Counted from the stretch's first letter, positions 25,117-33,797 are shown. The stretch: DNA of 44,771 bases from Tannerella sp. (GCA_031271805.1 JAISUX010000129.1:1-44771), one strand, 5' to 3'. The notes: generated from the sequence alone by a model not told the origin. Numbers and translations are program-made.

Positions 25117-25917
25117 TTATTTGCTGTTAGTCAAGTCCTGCAAAACCAATCCTGCCAGCACAAATCCGAAAATGGCCGTCGTATGCGCCATAGTGCCGTT
25201 GATTTGCGCTTTGAGGCTACACCATTCGTGGTTTACCAATTGCGGATCGCCTGGGCCAACGACGGCCTTGGGACACAGGCATTTCTCCGTGCCGCATGAT
25301 TCGTTACGCCCCTTATTTTTAAGCACTTCCTCGCTGAAAACGCAAAGGAATTTCTTCGCCGGCATCTCCGTTTTTTTTAATTTGCGCCTCAACGCCGCCC
25401 CAAGCGGACAACCTCGCACTTTCCAAAACTCGGCGACTTCAATCTTCATCGGATCCATCTTCAACGCCGCCCCCATCGACGAAAAAAATACCGCTCGACT
25501 CCGCGTAGCCCTCTGTATCAACAGCGCCTTGTTTTCGAGGCTGTCAATCGCGTCTATGACATAATCATACGTATCCAAATCGAACTGCGAATAGGTCTCA
25601 CGCGAATATATCATCTGCAAGGCCTCAATCTCGGCCGAAGGGTTGATCTCAAGCAATCGGTTACGCAGAGCTTCAACTTTGACCTCCCCTACCGTCTTGG
25701 TAGTAGCCATAAGTTGACGGTTAATATTTGTCACGCAAATTCTGTCGGAATCGACAATGGTAAGCCTGCGAATCCCTGACCTTACCAAGCTTTCGGCACA
25801 CCAACTACCGACGCCCCCGACGCCAAAAATCACAACGCGGCATGAGCGTATCCTCTCCATAAGTTCGTCACCAAGAAGCAACTCCGTACGGCGGAAAATT
25901 CCCTGTTCGATTCCCAT
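25117..25917 (-). CDS. tcdA: tRNA threonylcarbamoyladenosine dehydratase
   Basis: The 266-residue protein belongs to the ThiF/E1-like family. It has the nucleotide-binding loop FGVGGVGSWCAESL near residue 35, D-S-D-R and NINRQLMAT, and DAIDSLENKALLI. The C-terminal GPGDPQL and HTTAIFGFVLAG segments fit TcdA/CsdL, which uses ATP to cyclise t6A to ct6A at position 37 of tRNAs reading ANN codons. Length and motifs are complete. A small signal-anchored ORF lies 15 bases upstream and may be co-transcribed. Confidence 0.92.
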   Translation of the reverse strand: MGIEQGIFRRTELLLGDELMERIRSCRVVIFGVGGVGSWCAESLVRSGIRRLTIVDSDRICVTNINRQLMATTKTVGEVKVEALRNRLLEINPSAEIEALQMIYSRETYSQFDLDTYDYVIDAIDSLENKALLIQRATRSRAVFFSSMGAALKMDPMKIEVAEFWKVRGCPLGAALRRKLKKTEMPAKKFLCVFSEEVLKNKGRNESCGTEKCLCPKAVVGPGDPQLVNHEWCSLKAQINGTMAHTTAIFGFVLAGLVLQDLTNSK

Positions 25918-25932
25918 AAAGGCTTAAGTCGT

Positions 25933-26193
25933 TTATTTGAAGGGGATTTGCAACTCCGGTATATGATAAATATTTTGAAACTCAGGGTCGTATATGTTCC
26001 GGAAATTCCGTTGGGAATAATCGAAGAAACCCACATTATGGAACGCAAGCGCATCACGCATCGTGTTCATGAACGAGGGTGCATCTTCGTGTATGTAATT
26101 TATTTCGTCAACGGCCGCCGGCTTCTCCTCCTTGTCGAAGAACAGGGAGTAGCACAAAATTGCCGCGAAGAATGTCAAAATCAACTGTTTCAT
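25933..26193 (-). CDS. Small exported or membrane-anchored protein of unknown function
   Basis: This 86-residue ORF starts with a short hydrophobic stretch (KQLILTFFAAILCYSLFF) fitting a signal peptide or anchor. The rest is acidic and aromatic, for example DEINYIHEDAPSFMNTMRDALAFHN. It lies 15 bases upstream of tcdA on the same strand. A near-consensus -7 box (AATATTTG) reads at 26247-26254. Codon use and coupling suggest it is real, but no family was recognised. Confidence 0.55.
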   Translation of the reverse strand: MKQLILTFFAAILCYSLFFDKEEKPAAVDEINYIHEDAPSFMNTMRDALAFHNVGFFDYSQRNFRNIYDPEFQNIYHIPELQIPFK

Positions 26194-26270
26194 AATCTCA
26201 AAAACTTTTAAAGATGCGATTCTGGTATAAAACGCAGCAATATATGCAAATATTGTGTGTATGCGAAAAA

Positions 26271-26539
26271 TTATTTATATATTACCCTTTTAAAATCGAT
26301 CCAGTCTTCTACTCTGAATGCGCGAATATCCCTTATCGAAAGATTAAACCACGCTATATTTAAATGCTTGTGCCAAAAGTAGTCAAAAGCGATTGCATAA
26401 ATTAATACAACGCCATTTTATCCTTCCCAAGCAACCGAAAATGAAAAGGCATAAAGTTATATTTTGTCTCGAATTTTTGAAATTCATTACGAAGGCAAGT
26501 TGCGATAACGTGTTGAATATGACGTTTTGCTATATTCAT
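26271..26539 (-). pseudogene. Remnant of a TdeIII-like type II restriction endonuclease
   Basis: From ATG at 26539 the frame reads 45 residues ending [16 protein letters not shown], then a TAA (26402-26404), then [13 protein letters not shown], then a second TAA (26360-26362). Read through, this matches the start of TdeIII-family restriction enzymes (pattern MPFH-RLLGKD-MAL-SF-QSL-TTFG-SIFEP) as I recall them. The TAA codons fall where Ser and Phe are expected. A third segment in another frame, ending [13 protein letters not shown] at 26271, may be the C-terminus left after a large internal deletion. It begins 9 bases after the nuclease-like pseudogene, in the same AT-rich island. No intact enzyme can be made. 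Confidence 0.55.
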
Positions 26540-26548
26540 TGTAAATAT

Positions 26549-27482
26549 CTATAATCCAATTTCGTACCTCAATTCTTTCAAATTCTTTTCTGCTGCATAC
26601 AAATCACCAAGAATATCATTAGCAACAAAATGATATCGACTGTAATTCTCATACAATGAGGACATTACTTGATTGTATTTTTTCGCATCATTTGAAATCA
26701 CGTACAGACCAACATCCGAATAATCAATTAAAGTTGCCATTCTGCCCACTCCACTCCAAACACCCGTTGAAATTTCTACCTCAAAAGCATATTGTGGAAT
26801 ATAATTGTTGCCTTTGGGTCGAAACCATAAAACATCTATTTCCCGCAATAAATTGTAATCGGAAAATTGCAGTTGGGGACAGGTTTTTAACGTTGTTAAA
26901 TCTTCTAATTTTACATCATTAAATTTCCACGATCTATTGGGACAGTACGTTTCATATCCTCTTATATTCCCTATTTCAATTAACCTGCCTTGCAATATCG
27001 AATGTAAACTTTTCTCAACTGTGTTTCTCTCCGCAGTATCTTCCTCTTTAATAAATGGCGGCGATAGAAGTAAGTCCCAATTATTTATAAATGGCGTACA
27101 ATCAATTCTATTATTTTTTCCTGCCATAACAATATTTAAATCTCTATATATTTATTTTATATTCTCCGTTTCTATCGTGACTTATTTGCGGAAGATATTT
27201 GAAGAAAATTTTTGCGGGAATAATGACAATCTTATCTGTCGAACCACAAATAAATGCAATAAACGGATTATCCAAATTGGATATTTCCTCGACCGTCAAA
27301 TAATTTATGCCAAAGAAATAGCGTCTGTTCCCTTCCGAAGAGGCTCTTACCAAAACATTTGCCTCGCCAATGCTGTAAGTTCTTGATTTTAGGACTTTTA
27401 TCAACTCGACATTAGCGTTAAAGCGCTGTGCCTGTTCAAGGAATTGCATAGCCAATATGTCGGTATTACTAAGTCTGTTCAT
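26549..27482 (-). pseudogene. Frameshifted PD-(D/E)XK-type nuclease-like gene (about 311 residues if repaired)
   Basis: Two ORFs, 27144-27482 (112 residues) and 26549-27127 (192 residues), look like halves of one gene. The first stops at TAG right after a short TA run (plus-strand ATATAT near 27146-27151). Adding two bases (TA) there gives an uninterrupted reading, ending the first half YKINI and continuing YRDLNIV into MAGKNNRID. The second half has EIDVLWF, then YAFEVEISTG and GRMATL, a pattern like the D-(x)-ExE core of restriction-type nucleases. Host role is unknown; restriction is inferred from this motif and from the TdeIII-like remnant just downstream. Two separate genes with a 16-base gap remain an alternative. 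Confidence 0.55.
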
Positions 27483-27643
27483 TTTTTTATCATTTCTGTA
27501 AAAATTGTGTTATACGTAATATCCAAAGCATCACTAATTCCCCATTCTATTCCGTCTGTTGCAATTTCAATTTCCTCGTCATTTATTCTTCTTCCGATTC
27601 TTTGCTTTGCTTCATTTTGCAAATCTTCTTCTGTTATTTGAAG
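27479..27643 (-). pseudogene. 5'-truncated small ORF upstream of the nuclease-like gene
   Basis: An open frame of 54 codons runs from 27643 to a TGA at 27479-27481. It overlaps the next ATG by 4 bases (ATGA), typical of translational coupling. It reads ITEEDLQNEAK, then RRINDEEIEI and YNTIFTEMIKK, a coherent acidic helical protein. No ATG precedes this; a TAA sits immediately upstream, so the start seems lost at the nqrF junction. A TTG start within GATTTGCAA is possible. No family was recognised. Confidence 0.45.
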
Positions 27644-27649
27644 TTACTA

Positions 27650-27686
27650 ATTTTGGAGAATAAAAGCAAGTTTTATCCTCCAAAAT
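27650..27686. repeat. 16-bp inverted repeat spanning the nqrF stop codon
   Basis: ATTTTGGAGAATAAAA (27650-27665) and TTTTATCCTCCAAAAT (27671-27686) form a 16-bp stem with one G-U pair (in the minus-strand RNA) and a 5-base loop. The 3' arm codes for the last residues DFGG and the stop of NqrF; the other arm lies at the island edge. No T run follows on either strand, so it is not a standard terminator. It could stabilise the nqr mRNA end or mark an insertion scar. Confidence 0.75.
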
Positions 27687-28959
27687 CATCAAAATGCAGC
27701 ATTTCGCGGGGGACGCCGAGGTTGTCGAGCATTGCTTCTACGGCTTTTGACATTGGGCCTGGGCCGCACATGTAGTACTCGATTTCTTCCGGTTCCTCGT
27801 GGTCTTTGAGGTAAGTGTTGTAGATGACCTGGTGTACGAAGCCGGCGGTGTATTTCACTCCTGCAGCGTCGGCGGCAGGGTCGGGACGGTCGAGGGCGAG
27901 GTGGAACGAGAAGTTCGGGTAATCGCGCTCGATACCGAGAAAATCGTCGAGATAAAAGACTTCGTTGAGCGCACGGGCGCCGTAGAAATACGACATCTTG
28001 CGGTCTGTCGTATGCAACGTCTTCGTCAGGTGCATGATTTGCGCGCGAAGAGGAGCCATACCCGCGCCACCACCTATCCACATCATCTCGCGTTTGGAGT
28101 CGAAAATCGGGTGGAAATCGCCGTAGGGGCCGCTCATCGTGACCTTGTCGCCGGGCTTTAATGTGAAAATATACGACGATGCTATGCCGGGCATGACGTC
28201 CTGGAAACCGACCTGAGGCTTCGGCTTGAAGGGCGGCGTGGCGATGCGGACGGTGAGCATAATGCGGTCGCCCTCAGCGGGATAGTTCGCCATTGAATAG
28301 GCGCGGATGGTCGGCTCGGTGTTACGACACTTGAGGCCGAAAAGTCCGTACTGCTGCCATGCTTTGAGGTATTCCTCGCCGATAGTCTGCTTGTCGATAT
28401 CCTTATCATAATCCATTGAATATGAGGGTATTCGTATTTGAGCGTATGAACCTGGGATGAAATCCATGTGCTCACCGGGAGGCAGAGCGACAATAAATTC
28501 CTTGATGAAAGTCGAAACGTTGTTATTCGACAGGACGGTACACTCCCACTCTTTTACGCCGAACACTTCGTCGGGTACCTGCACTATGACGTCGTTTTTT
28601 ATTTTTGTCTGGCAGGCTAAGTGCCAATGTTCTTTGATTTGTCGGCGCGAAAAGAATGTTTTCTCTGTCGGCAGTGCGTCGCCGCCTCCTTCGAGTACCT
28701 GTGCGCGGCACTGACCGCACTTACCTCCACCGCCACATGCCGACGAAAGGAATATCCCCCCGCTCTGCAACGACGCCAAGAGAGTGCTTCCTATCGGCGT
28801 TTCGATTTCCTTCTCGCCGTTAACCGTCATCTTAACGTTGCCCGACGGCACTAACTTGGCCTTAGCTACAAGCAGCAACACGACCAACAAAATTACTATC
28901 ACAAGGAACACTACTACACTCGCTCCTATCGTAATGCCCGATATTTCCATTAAAGTCAT
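27673..28959 (-). CDS. nqrF: Na+-translocating NADH:quinone reductase subunit F
   Basis: From ATG at 28959 the product has 428 residues, normal for NqrF; a longer frame from 29133 runs into nqrE and is rejected. It has an N-terminal membrane helix (about residues 8-33), a 2Fe-2S ferredoxin domain (SACGGGGKCGQC with the last ligand in LACQTK), and an FAD/NADH domain (RAYSMANYP, GGGAGMAPLRAQI, CGPGPM). NqrF takes electrons from NADH and passes them to the pump. Last gene of nqrABCDEF, 23 bases after nqrE. Confidence 0.96.
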   Translation of the reverse strand: MTLMEISGITIGASVVVFLVIVILLVVLLLVAKAKLVPSGNVKMTVNGEKEIETPIGSTLLASLQSGGIFLSSACGGGGKCGQCRAQVLEGGGDALPTEKTFFSRRQIKEHWHLACQTKIKNDVIVQVPDEVFGVKEWECTVLSNNNVSTFIKEFIVALPPGEHMDFIPGSYAQIRIPSYSMDYDKDIDKQTIGEEYLKAWQQYGLFGLKCRNTEPTIRAYSMANYPAEGDRIMLTVRIATPPFKPKPQVGFQDVMPGIASSYIFTLKPGDKVTMSGPYGDFHPIFDSKREMMWIGGGAGMAPLRAQIMHLTKTLHTTDRKMSYFYGARALNEVFYLDDFLGIERDYPNFSFHLALDRPDPAADAAGVKYTAGFVHQVIYNTYLKDHEEPEEIEYYMCGPGPMSKAVEAMLDNLGVPREMLHFDDFGG

Positions 28960-28982
28960 CTTCTTATCTTTTTGCGTTAAAC

Positions 28983-29600
28983 TTAAATTTTGAAACCTGA
29001 GAAACACATGAACGCCATGCCCATCAATCCTGTAAGTATAAAGGCTATACCGAGGCCGCGCAGGGGCTTTGGAATATCCGAATATGCGAGTTTTTCTCGT
29101 ATAGCTGCCATACCGAGTATGGCGAGCATCCATCCGATTCCCGAGCCGAAGCCGTATATTGTCGCCACACCGACATTAGGGAACACCTTTTGCTGCATAA
29201 ACAGCGAGCCACCCATGATGGCGCAGTTGACCGCAATAAGCGGCAGGAATATACCAAGCGACGAATAGAGCGCAGGCGCATATTTCTCGACTACCATCTC
29301 AACCAGCTGCGTGAACGACGCAATGACGGCGATAAACAGTATGAATGCGAGGAAACTCAGGTTGACATCCCTAAAACCTTCGCCGAGCCATGCCAAAGCG
29401 CCCTCTTTAAGCAGGTAGTTTTCGAGCATATAGTTAATCGGAAGCGTGCAAACGAGCACAAAAGTCACTGCTATACCAAGCCCGAACGCTGTCTTGACAT
29501 TTTTCGAAACAGCAAGGTAGGAACACATGCCGAGATAATAGGCAAATATCATGTTATCGACGAAAATCGATCTTACAAAAGTACTTAATACATTTTCCAT
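28983..29600 (-). CDS. nqrE: Na+-translocating NADH:quinone reductase subunit E
   Basis: The 205-residue integral membrane protein has six predicted helices and is homologous to NqrD and RnfA. It includes FAYYLGMCSYLAVSKNV with the membrane cysteine that, with one from NqrD, holds the intramembrane iron-sulfur centre. It is part of the electron path across the membrane during sodium pumping. It lies 21 bases after nqrD and 23 before nqrF. Intact. Confidence 0.95.
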   Translation of the reverse strand: MENVLSTFVRSIFVDNMIFAYYLGMCSYLAVSKNVKTAFGLGIAVTFVLVCTLPINYMLENYLLKEGALAWLGEGFRDVNLSFLAFILFIAVIASFTQLVEMVVEKYAPALYSSLGIFLPLIAVNCAIMGGSLFMQQKVFPNVGVATIYGFGSGIGWMLAILGMAAIREKLAYSDIPKPLRGLGIAFILTGLMGMAFMCFSGFKI

Positions 29601-29621
29601 AACTCTTTAATTTTAAAAAAA

Positions 29622-30251
29622 TTAGCTCTCCTGCAAATCCTTGTTCCTCGAACGATGAATCCATATAATCACAGCGCAGATGATCAAAGCCATAGGCGGC
29701 ATTATCATCAGTCCGTTATTGACATAACCGAGGTCGTAAACAGCCTGCGGTATCACCGTAAAGCCGAACAGCGTACCTGAACCGAACAGTTCGCGGAAGA
29801 AGGCCACAACGACAAGTATTATGCCATATCCGAGTCCATTACCAATGCCATCAAGGAACGAATCCCACGGCTTATTACCAAGCGCAAAAGCTTCGAGACG
29901 CCCCATAAGTATGCAGTTTGTTATTATAAGCCCCACATATACGGACAATTGCAAGCTGACATCGTATGCGAACGCTTTCAATATTTCGTTGACCACAGTG
30001 ACCAAAGCAGCAACTACGACCAACTGAATTATGATACGTATGCGGTTTGGAATAGTCTTGCGCAAGAGCGAGATTATCACATTAGCGAAGGCCACAACTG
30101 CCGTGACCGAGATAGCCATCACGAGCGCGGGCTGCAACTTGACCGTGACCGCCAACGCTGAACATATACCGAGCATCTGGACAATTACGGGATTGTCCTT
30201 GCTCAGCGGGTTAAAAAGTATTTCTTTATTTTTTGACGATAATAATCCCAT
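29622..30251 (-). CDS. nqrD: Na+-translocating NADH:quinone reductase subunit D
   Basis: The 209-residue membrane protein has six hydrophobic helices and the NqrD/RnfE-like features NPVIVQMLGICSALAV, which carries the conserved cysteine, and ITNCILMGRLEAFA. With NqrE it forms the inverted-repeat core around the intramembrane iron centre. It begins 3 bases after nqrC. Intact and of normal length. Confidence 0.95.
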   Translation of the reverse strand: MGLLSSKNKEILFNPLSKDNPVIVQMLGICSALAVTVKLQPALVMAISVTAVVAFANVIISLLRKTIPNRIRIIIQLVVVAALVTVVNEILKAFAYDVSLQLSVYVGLIITNCILMGRLEAFALGNKPWDSFLDGIGNGLGYGIILVVVAFFRELFGSGTLFGFTVIPQAVYDLGYVNNGLMIMPPMALIICAVIIWIHRSRNKDLQES

Positions 30252-30254
30252 GTC

Positions 30255-31085
30255 TTATTGCTTTTTAGAGGTTAGAAATTTGGAATAATTGCCTATACTC
30301 GCGGAAATCATTGCGTTAACGCCATTAGAGGTGATTGTGCCGCCGGAAATGCCATCGACATAATCCTCGTTATTGAGAGGCTGTTTGCCTTTCTTCAGCA
30401 CCGAGATCGAACGGAACTGTTCGTCCTTGAAGAAATGTTTGCCTATGAACTGCCGCGAGAAATCTTCTTTTGCTATTTCGGCTCCAAGTCCCGGCGTCTC
30501 GCTCGCGTGGCTGAAATCGGCGCCAAAAACGGTGTTACAGTCATCATCCAACGCGATATAGCCCCATAGCGGCCCCCACAATCCCGCGCCGCGCATGGCG
30601 AGGATATATTTTTTCTTGCCGTCAACCTTAGCGACAAAGACCGGGAATGCGCCGCGGTCAAAGGCTTTCGCAACATCTTCCGTGAAAGCGTCGTCGCCGA
30701 CTGTCCGACCATTGGCATCCACCATGAAGTCGTCCTCGATAAATTCGTCGTACTTGGCCTCAGCTTGCTTCGCCGTCACACGGACGTTTATAGAACGAAG
30801 TATCTGCTGCCGCTTGTCGTTTTCCTCGTTTGTCTTCTGGATCGACCTCAGCGACTGCGACGTGAAGGCGAGTAGCAAAGCTACTACTACGACCATTGCC
30901 GTAGCATATAATATTGTATATGCGTTGCCGTTGGTGTCGAGTTTTTTCTTGCCCGAAGCCGGGCTTCCGGTTGCGTCACTTATCAACTCAAACTCCGATG
31001 CAGGCGCCTTGCATATAGGGCACTGTGCCGGCGGGTTGTCGCCTTCGTGAATATATCCGCATACCTTGCATTTGTATTTGCTCAT
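30255..31085 (-). CDS. nqrC: NqrC with an N-terminal rubredoxin-like domain
   Basis: The 276-residue protein has two parts. Residues 1-35 form a short rubredoxin-like domain of the rubrerythrin type, CKVCGYIHEG and CPICKAP, with Cys6, Cys9, Cys22 and Cys25 (C-x2-C-x12-C-x2-C). After a linker comes a membrane helix (56-76) and the normal NqrC periplasmic domain, with the covalent FMN site DGISGGTIT (Thr250). In known Nqr the NqrC N-terminus is cytoplasmic, so the added iron site should face the cytoplasm close to NqrF. It may receive or donate electrons besides NADH; that is inference. The start is secure: the ORF opens with the domain, in frame and 17 bases after nqrB. No second ATG starts a plain NqrC. 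Confidence 0.93.
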   Translation of the reverse strand: MSKYKCKVCGYIHEGDNPPAQCPICKAPASEFELISDATGSPASGKKKLDTNGNAYTILYATAMVVVVALLLAFTSQSLRSIQKTNEENDKRQQILRSINVRVTAKQAEAKYDEFIEDDFMVDANGRTVGDDAFTEDVAKAFDRGAFPVFVAKVDGKKKYILAMRGAGLWGPLWGYIALDDDCNTVFGADFSHASETPGLGAEIAKEDFSRQFIGKHFFKDEQFRSISVLKKGKQPLNNEDYVDGISGGTITSNGVNAMISASIGNYSKFLTSKKQ

Positions 31086-31102
31086 ATTCTTAATTATTTT
31101 TG

Positions 31103-32284
31103 TTATTTACCTTTCACCCTTTCAAGCCTCCGTTTAATATTCCCTTCGACTACATAATAATCAATCAGCGGAGCGAAAATATTCATCATCAGTATCGCCA
31201 GCATCATTCCTTCGGGATAACCGGGATTGAGCACCCTGATGCAAATCGCAAGAAAGCCTATCAAAAGGCCGTATATCCATTTCCCGCGCTCAGTACGGGC
31301 TGATGTGACCGGATCTGTCGCCATGAAGACCGCACCGAAGCAGAAACCGCCGAGTACGAGATGTTCGTACCACGGCATATTGGCCATAGCGTTGCCCTCA
31401 AGCCCGATGAGGTTGAAGGCTAAAGCCGTAACTGCGCCTCCCAGGAAAACGGAAAACATAACTTTATAACTCGCGATACCGGTGAAAAGAAGCACGGCAG
31501 CGCCAAGCAGTATCGCGATGACGCTTGTTTCGCCTATCGAACCAGGAATGAGGCCGGTTATCATATCGCACGAAAAAGCCGGATAGCCGCTGCCTGAAGC
31601 CGCTGTCGAAGCGATTCCGAGAGGCGTAGCGCCCGAAAAACCGTCGATAACACTCCCTGCTCCAAGGCCAAATGTCGCATCGGTACGCACAAAAACTTTG
31701 TCGCCCGACATCGCCGCCGGATAGGCGAAAAACAGAAACGCCCGCGTCACAAGCGCGACATTAAACACATTGTAGCCCGTCCCTCCGAACACTTCCTTGG
31801 CAAAAATCACCGCAAAAGCCGTAGCCACTGCAATCATCCACAGCGGCGTGTCAATGGGCACAATCATCGGTATCAACATGCCTGACACGAGGAAGCCTTC
31901 CTGAATTTCCTCATGCTTAATCTGGGCTACGATAAACTCAATGCCAAGCCCTACTACGTAGGAAACGACGATTTTAGGCAACACGGCGAGGAAGCCATAT
32001 AGAAACGTCATTCCGAAACCCGGATCGGCTCCTATAGCTAAGTTGTGCTGCCAACCGGTGTTGAACATGCCGAACAGCAACGCCGGCAATAATGCGATGA
32101 TAACCACCGTCATCGTCCGTTTTGAATCAATGCTGTCGTGAATATGCACGCCGGTACGCGAGGTGCTGTTCGGGACAAAGAGGAAAGTCTCGAATCCGTC
32201 GAAGACCGACTGCAGCATCGACAACTTGCCGCCCTTTTCAAAGTTCGGCTTAATCCTGTTTAGATAATTCCTTAACGCTTTCAA
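31103..32284 (-). CDS. nqrB: Na+-translocating NADH:quinone reductase subunit B
   Basis: The 393-residue membrane protein has about ten helices and the FMN attachment motif GFSGATPLG (Thr220). NqrB carries a covalent FMN and riboflavin and is central to sodium transport and quinone reduction. It includes the usual GYNVFNVALVTRAFLFFAYP and FMATDPVTSARTERGKW segments. It is 21 bases after nqrA and 17 before nqrC. Confidence 0.96.
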   Translation of the reverse strand: MKALRNYLNRIKPNFEKGGKLSMLQSVFDGFETFLFVPNSTSRTGVHIHDSIDSKRTMTVVIIALLPALLFGMFNTGWQHNLAIGADPGFGMTFLYGFLAVLPKIVVSYVVGLGIEFIVAQIKHEEIQEGFLVSGMLIPMIVPIDTPLWMIAVATAFAVIFAKEVFGGTGYNVFNVALVTRAFLFFAYPAAMSGDKVFVRTDATFGLGAGSVIDGFSGATPLGIASTAASGSGYPAFSCDMITGLIPGSIGETSVIAILLGAAVLLFTGIASYKVMFSVFLGGAVTALAFNLIGLEGNAMANMPWYEHLVLGGFCFGAVFMATDPVTSARTERGKWIYGLLIGFLAICIRVLNPGYPEGMMLAILMMNIFAPLIDYYVVEGNIKRRLERVKGK

Positions 32285-32305
32285 TCTATTATGCTTTAAT
32301 TGTTA

Positions 32306-33661
32306 TTAATTCATTTCCTTGTAGAGCAGGTCAAGCCCATTACGGACTATGCTCTGCAACTCGATTTTCGATGTATCGACGAACTCGCAAAGCGCGAAGT
32401 CTTCGGGCGCAACCTCGTAAATGCCAAGGTTTTCCATCTTGTCGATATCAAATGCTATAACGGCTTTCAGGAGATATTCGGGCATGATGTCCATAGGGAA
32501 TACCTTTTCGTACTCGTTCGACATTATCATCGCCCGCTTCCCGCCTTTGATTCGTGCGTCGATAACCCATTCTTTCTTCTTCGGCGAGAGCCATGCGAGA
32601 TATGAGCGCGAGACGCTATACTTGCCGAAGCCCGGCGTTGCCCATCCGAGAAACTCATCCGTATTGTCGCCTTCGGGAATGGCGGTTATCTGGTTGTTGT
32701 ACGCGCCGAGATAGTCCTCTAAACCGGCCTTCACGCCGGTCAGGACATTGCCGCTAATCAGGCGGACATGCTCGACGCCATCCGACAGTTTGCCGTCAAC
32801 AAGGCTGCCGATCGTACAGCCGGCCGTAACTTTCGCGTACCCGCGTATTTTAAATTCGGGACCGGCGAGCGCAACCGCCCTCGTGAAATCAACATGCCCT
32901 GTCTTTAAGAACCGCCCGATATAGAGCAGGTCGGGAGCGCTTATGGTATAAACCGTTTCGCCTTTGTTGACCGGCTTGATGTTGTTGATAATGACCCCCG
33001 CATTGCCAACCGGATGCGGCCCGTAGAGTTCGACTATTTCCACTCCCTTGATACTGCTTGCCAAGGCCGAACCGGGCTTGACGCCAAGATAAACTTTCCC
33101 GTCGGTAAGCCGCATCAACGCATCAATGCCGGTTTGCAGAGCATCTTCCTCGCCCTTGACGATAAAGTCGAAGTCGGTAGCGAGCGGTGCAGTGTCATAA
33201 GCCGTAACAAATATGTCGCGAGCCTCGACGGAAGGGTCGGCAATCCTGTCGTACGGCCTTTGCCTGAAGAATGGCCACAAACCGGATTCCAAAAGCAGGG
33301 CTTTCAGTTCCGATCGGTCATAATCGGCGGGATTCTTGACGTCGAACTTCACGTATTCACCCTCTCCATCAGGTTTTACCGTGACACTCAGGATCTTACG
33401 TTTCTCACCGCGGTTGACCGCAATGACTTCACCGCTAACAGGCGAGACAAACTTGATGTCCGGCTTCACCTTATCAATGAGCAAGGGCGAACCGGCCTTA
33501 ACTTTGTCGCCCGGGTGGACAACAACCTTCGGCGCGAAGCCGTTGAAATTATCCGGCACAACCGCATAACTTTCGGATTTTCCGACATTTACAAACTCCT
33601 CAGGAGCCTTACCTTTAAGGTTTATGTCTAATCCTTTTTTAATTTTGATAACACTTGCCAT
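32306..33661 (-). CDS. nqrA: Na+-translocating NADH:quinone reductase subunit A
   Basis: The 451-residue soluble subunit has the usual start KIKKGLDINLKGKAPE, the RPYDRIADP segment, and a C-terminal CEFVDTSKIELQSIVR. NqrA is on the cytoplasmic side and contributes to quinone binding. It opens the six-gene operon with a -7 box at 33699-33706. Length and content are normal. Confidence 0.96.
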   Translation of the reverse strand: MASVIKIKKGLDINLKGKAPEEFVNVGKSESYAVVPDNFNGFAPKVVVHPGDKVKAGSPLLIDKVKPDIKFVSPVSGEVIAVNRGEKRKILSVTVKPDGEGEYVKFDVKNPADYDRSELKALLLESGLWPFFRQRPYDRIADPSVEARDIFVTAYDTAPLATDFDFIVKGEEDALQTGIDALMRLTDGKVYLGVKPGSALASSIKGVEIVELYGPHPVGNAGVIINNIKPVNKGETVYTISAPDLLYIGRFLKTGHVDFTRAVALAGPEFKIRGYAKVTAGCTIGSLVDGKLSDGVEHVRLISGNVLTGVKAGLEDYLGAYNNQITAIPEGDNTDEFLGWATPGFGKYSVSRSYLAWLSPKKKEWVIDARIKGGKRAMIMSNEYEKVFPMDIMPEYLLKAVIAFDIDKMENLGIYEVAPEDFALCEFVDTSKIELQSIVRNGLDLLYKEMN

Positions 33662-33698
33662 GTCCTAAAATATATTTCAGTTTCGTAAAAAAGCACCG

Positions 33699-33706
33699 CA
33701 AAATTA
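33699..33706 (-). promoter_or_regulatory. -7 box for the nqr operon
   Basis: The minus strand reads TAATTTTG, 37 bases upstream of the nqrA ATG. A TTTTG lies about 22 bases further upstream, a slightly wide spacing. It is divergent from the promoter at 33747-33777. Confidence 0.6.
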
Positions 33707-33746
33707 CAATAATTTTTCAGTCCGTAAGCAAAAATCTCTGTTTTTT

Positions 33747-33777
33747 TTTGCATGTTGATAAAAAAAACATACCTTTG
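33747..33777 (+). promoter_or_regulatory. Promoter of the T9SS plug-like gene
   Basis: TTTG (33747-33750) and TACCTTTG (33770-33777) with exactly 19 bases between, 20 bases upstream of the ATG. Confidence 0.75.
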
Positions 33778-33797
33778 CATAAAATAGGAACATTGAT

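Noticed and set aside
28960-29133. 58-residue N-terminal extension of NqrF
   Set aside because: It overlaps nqrE and the intergenic gap. Starting at 28959 gives a normal-length NqrF with the membrane helix at its N-terminus.
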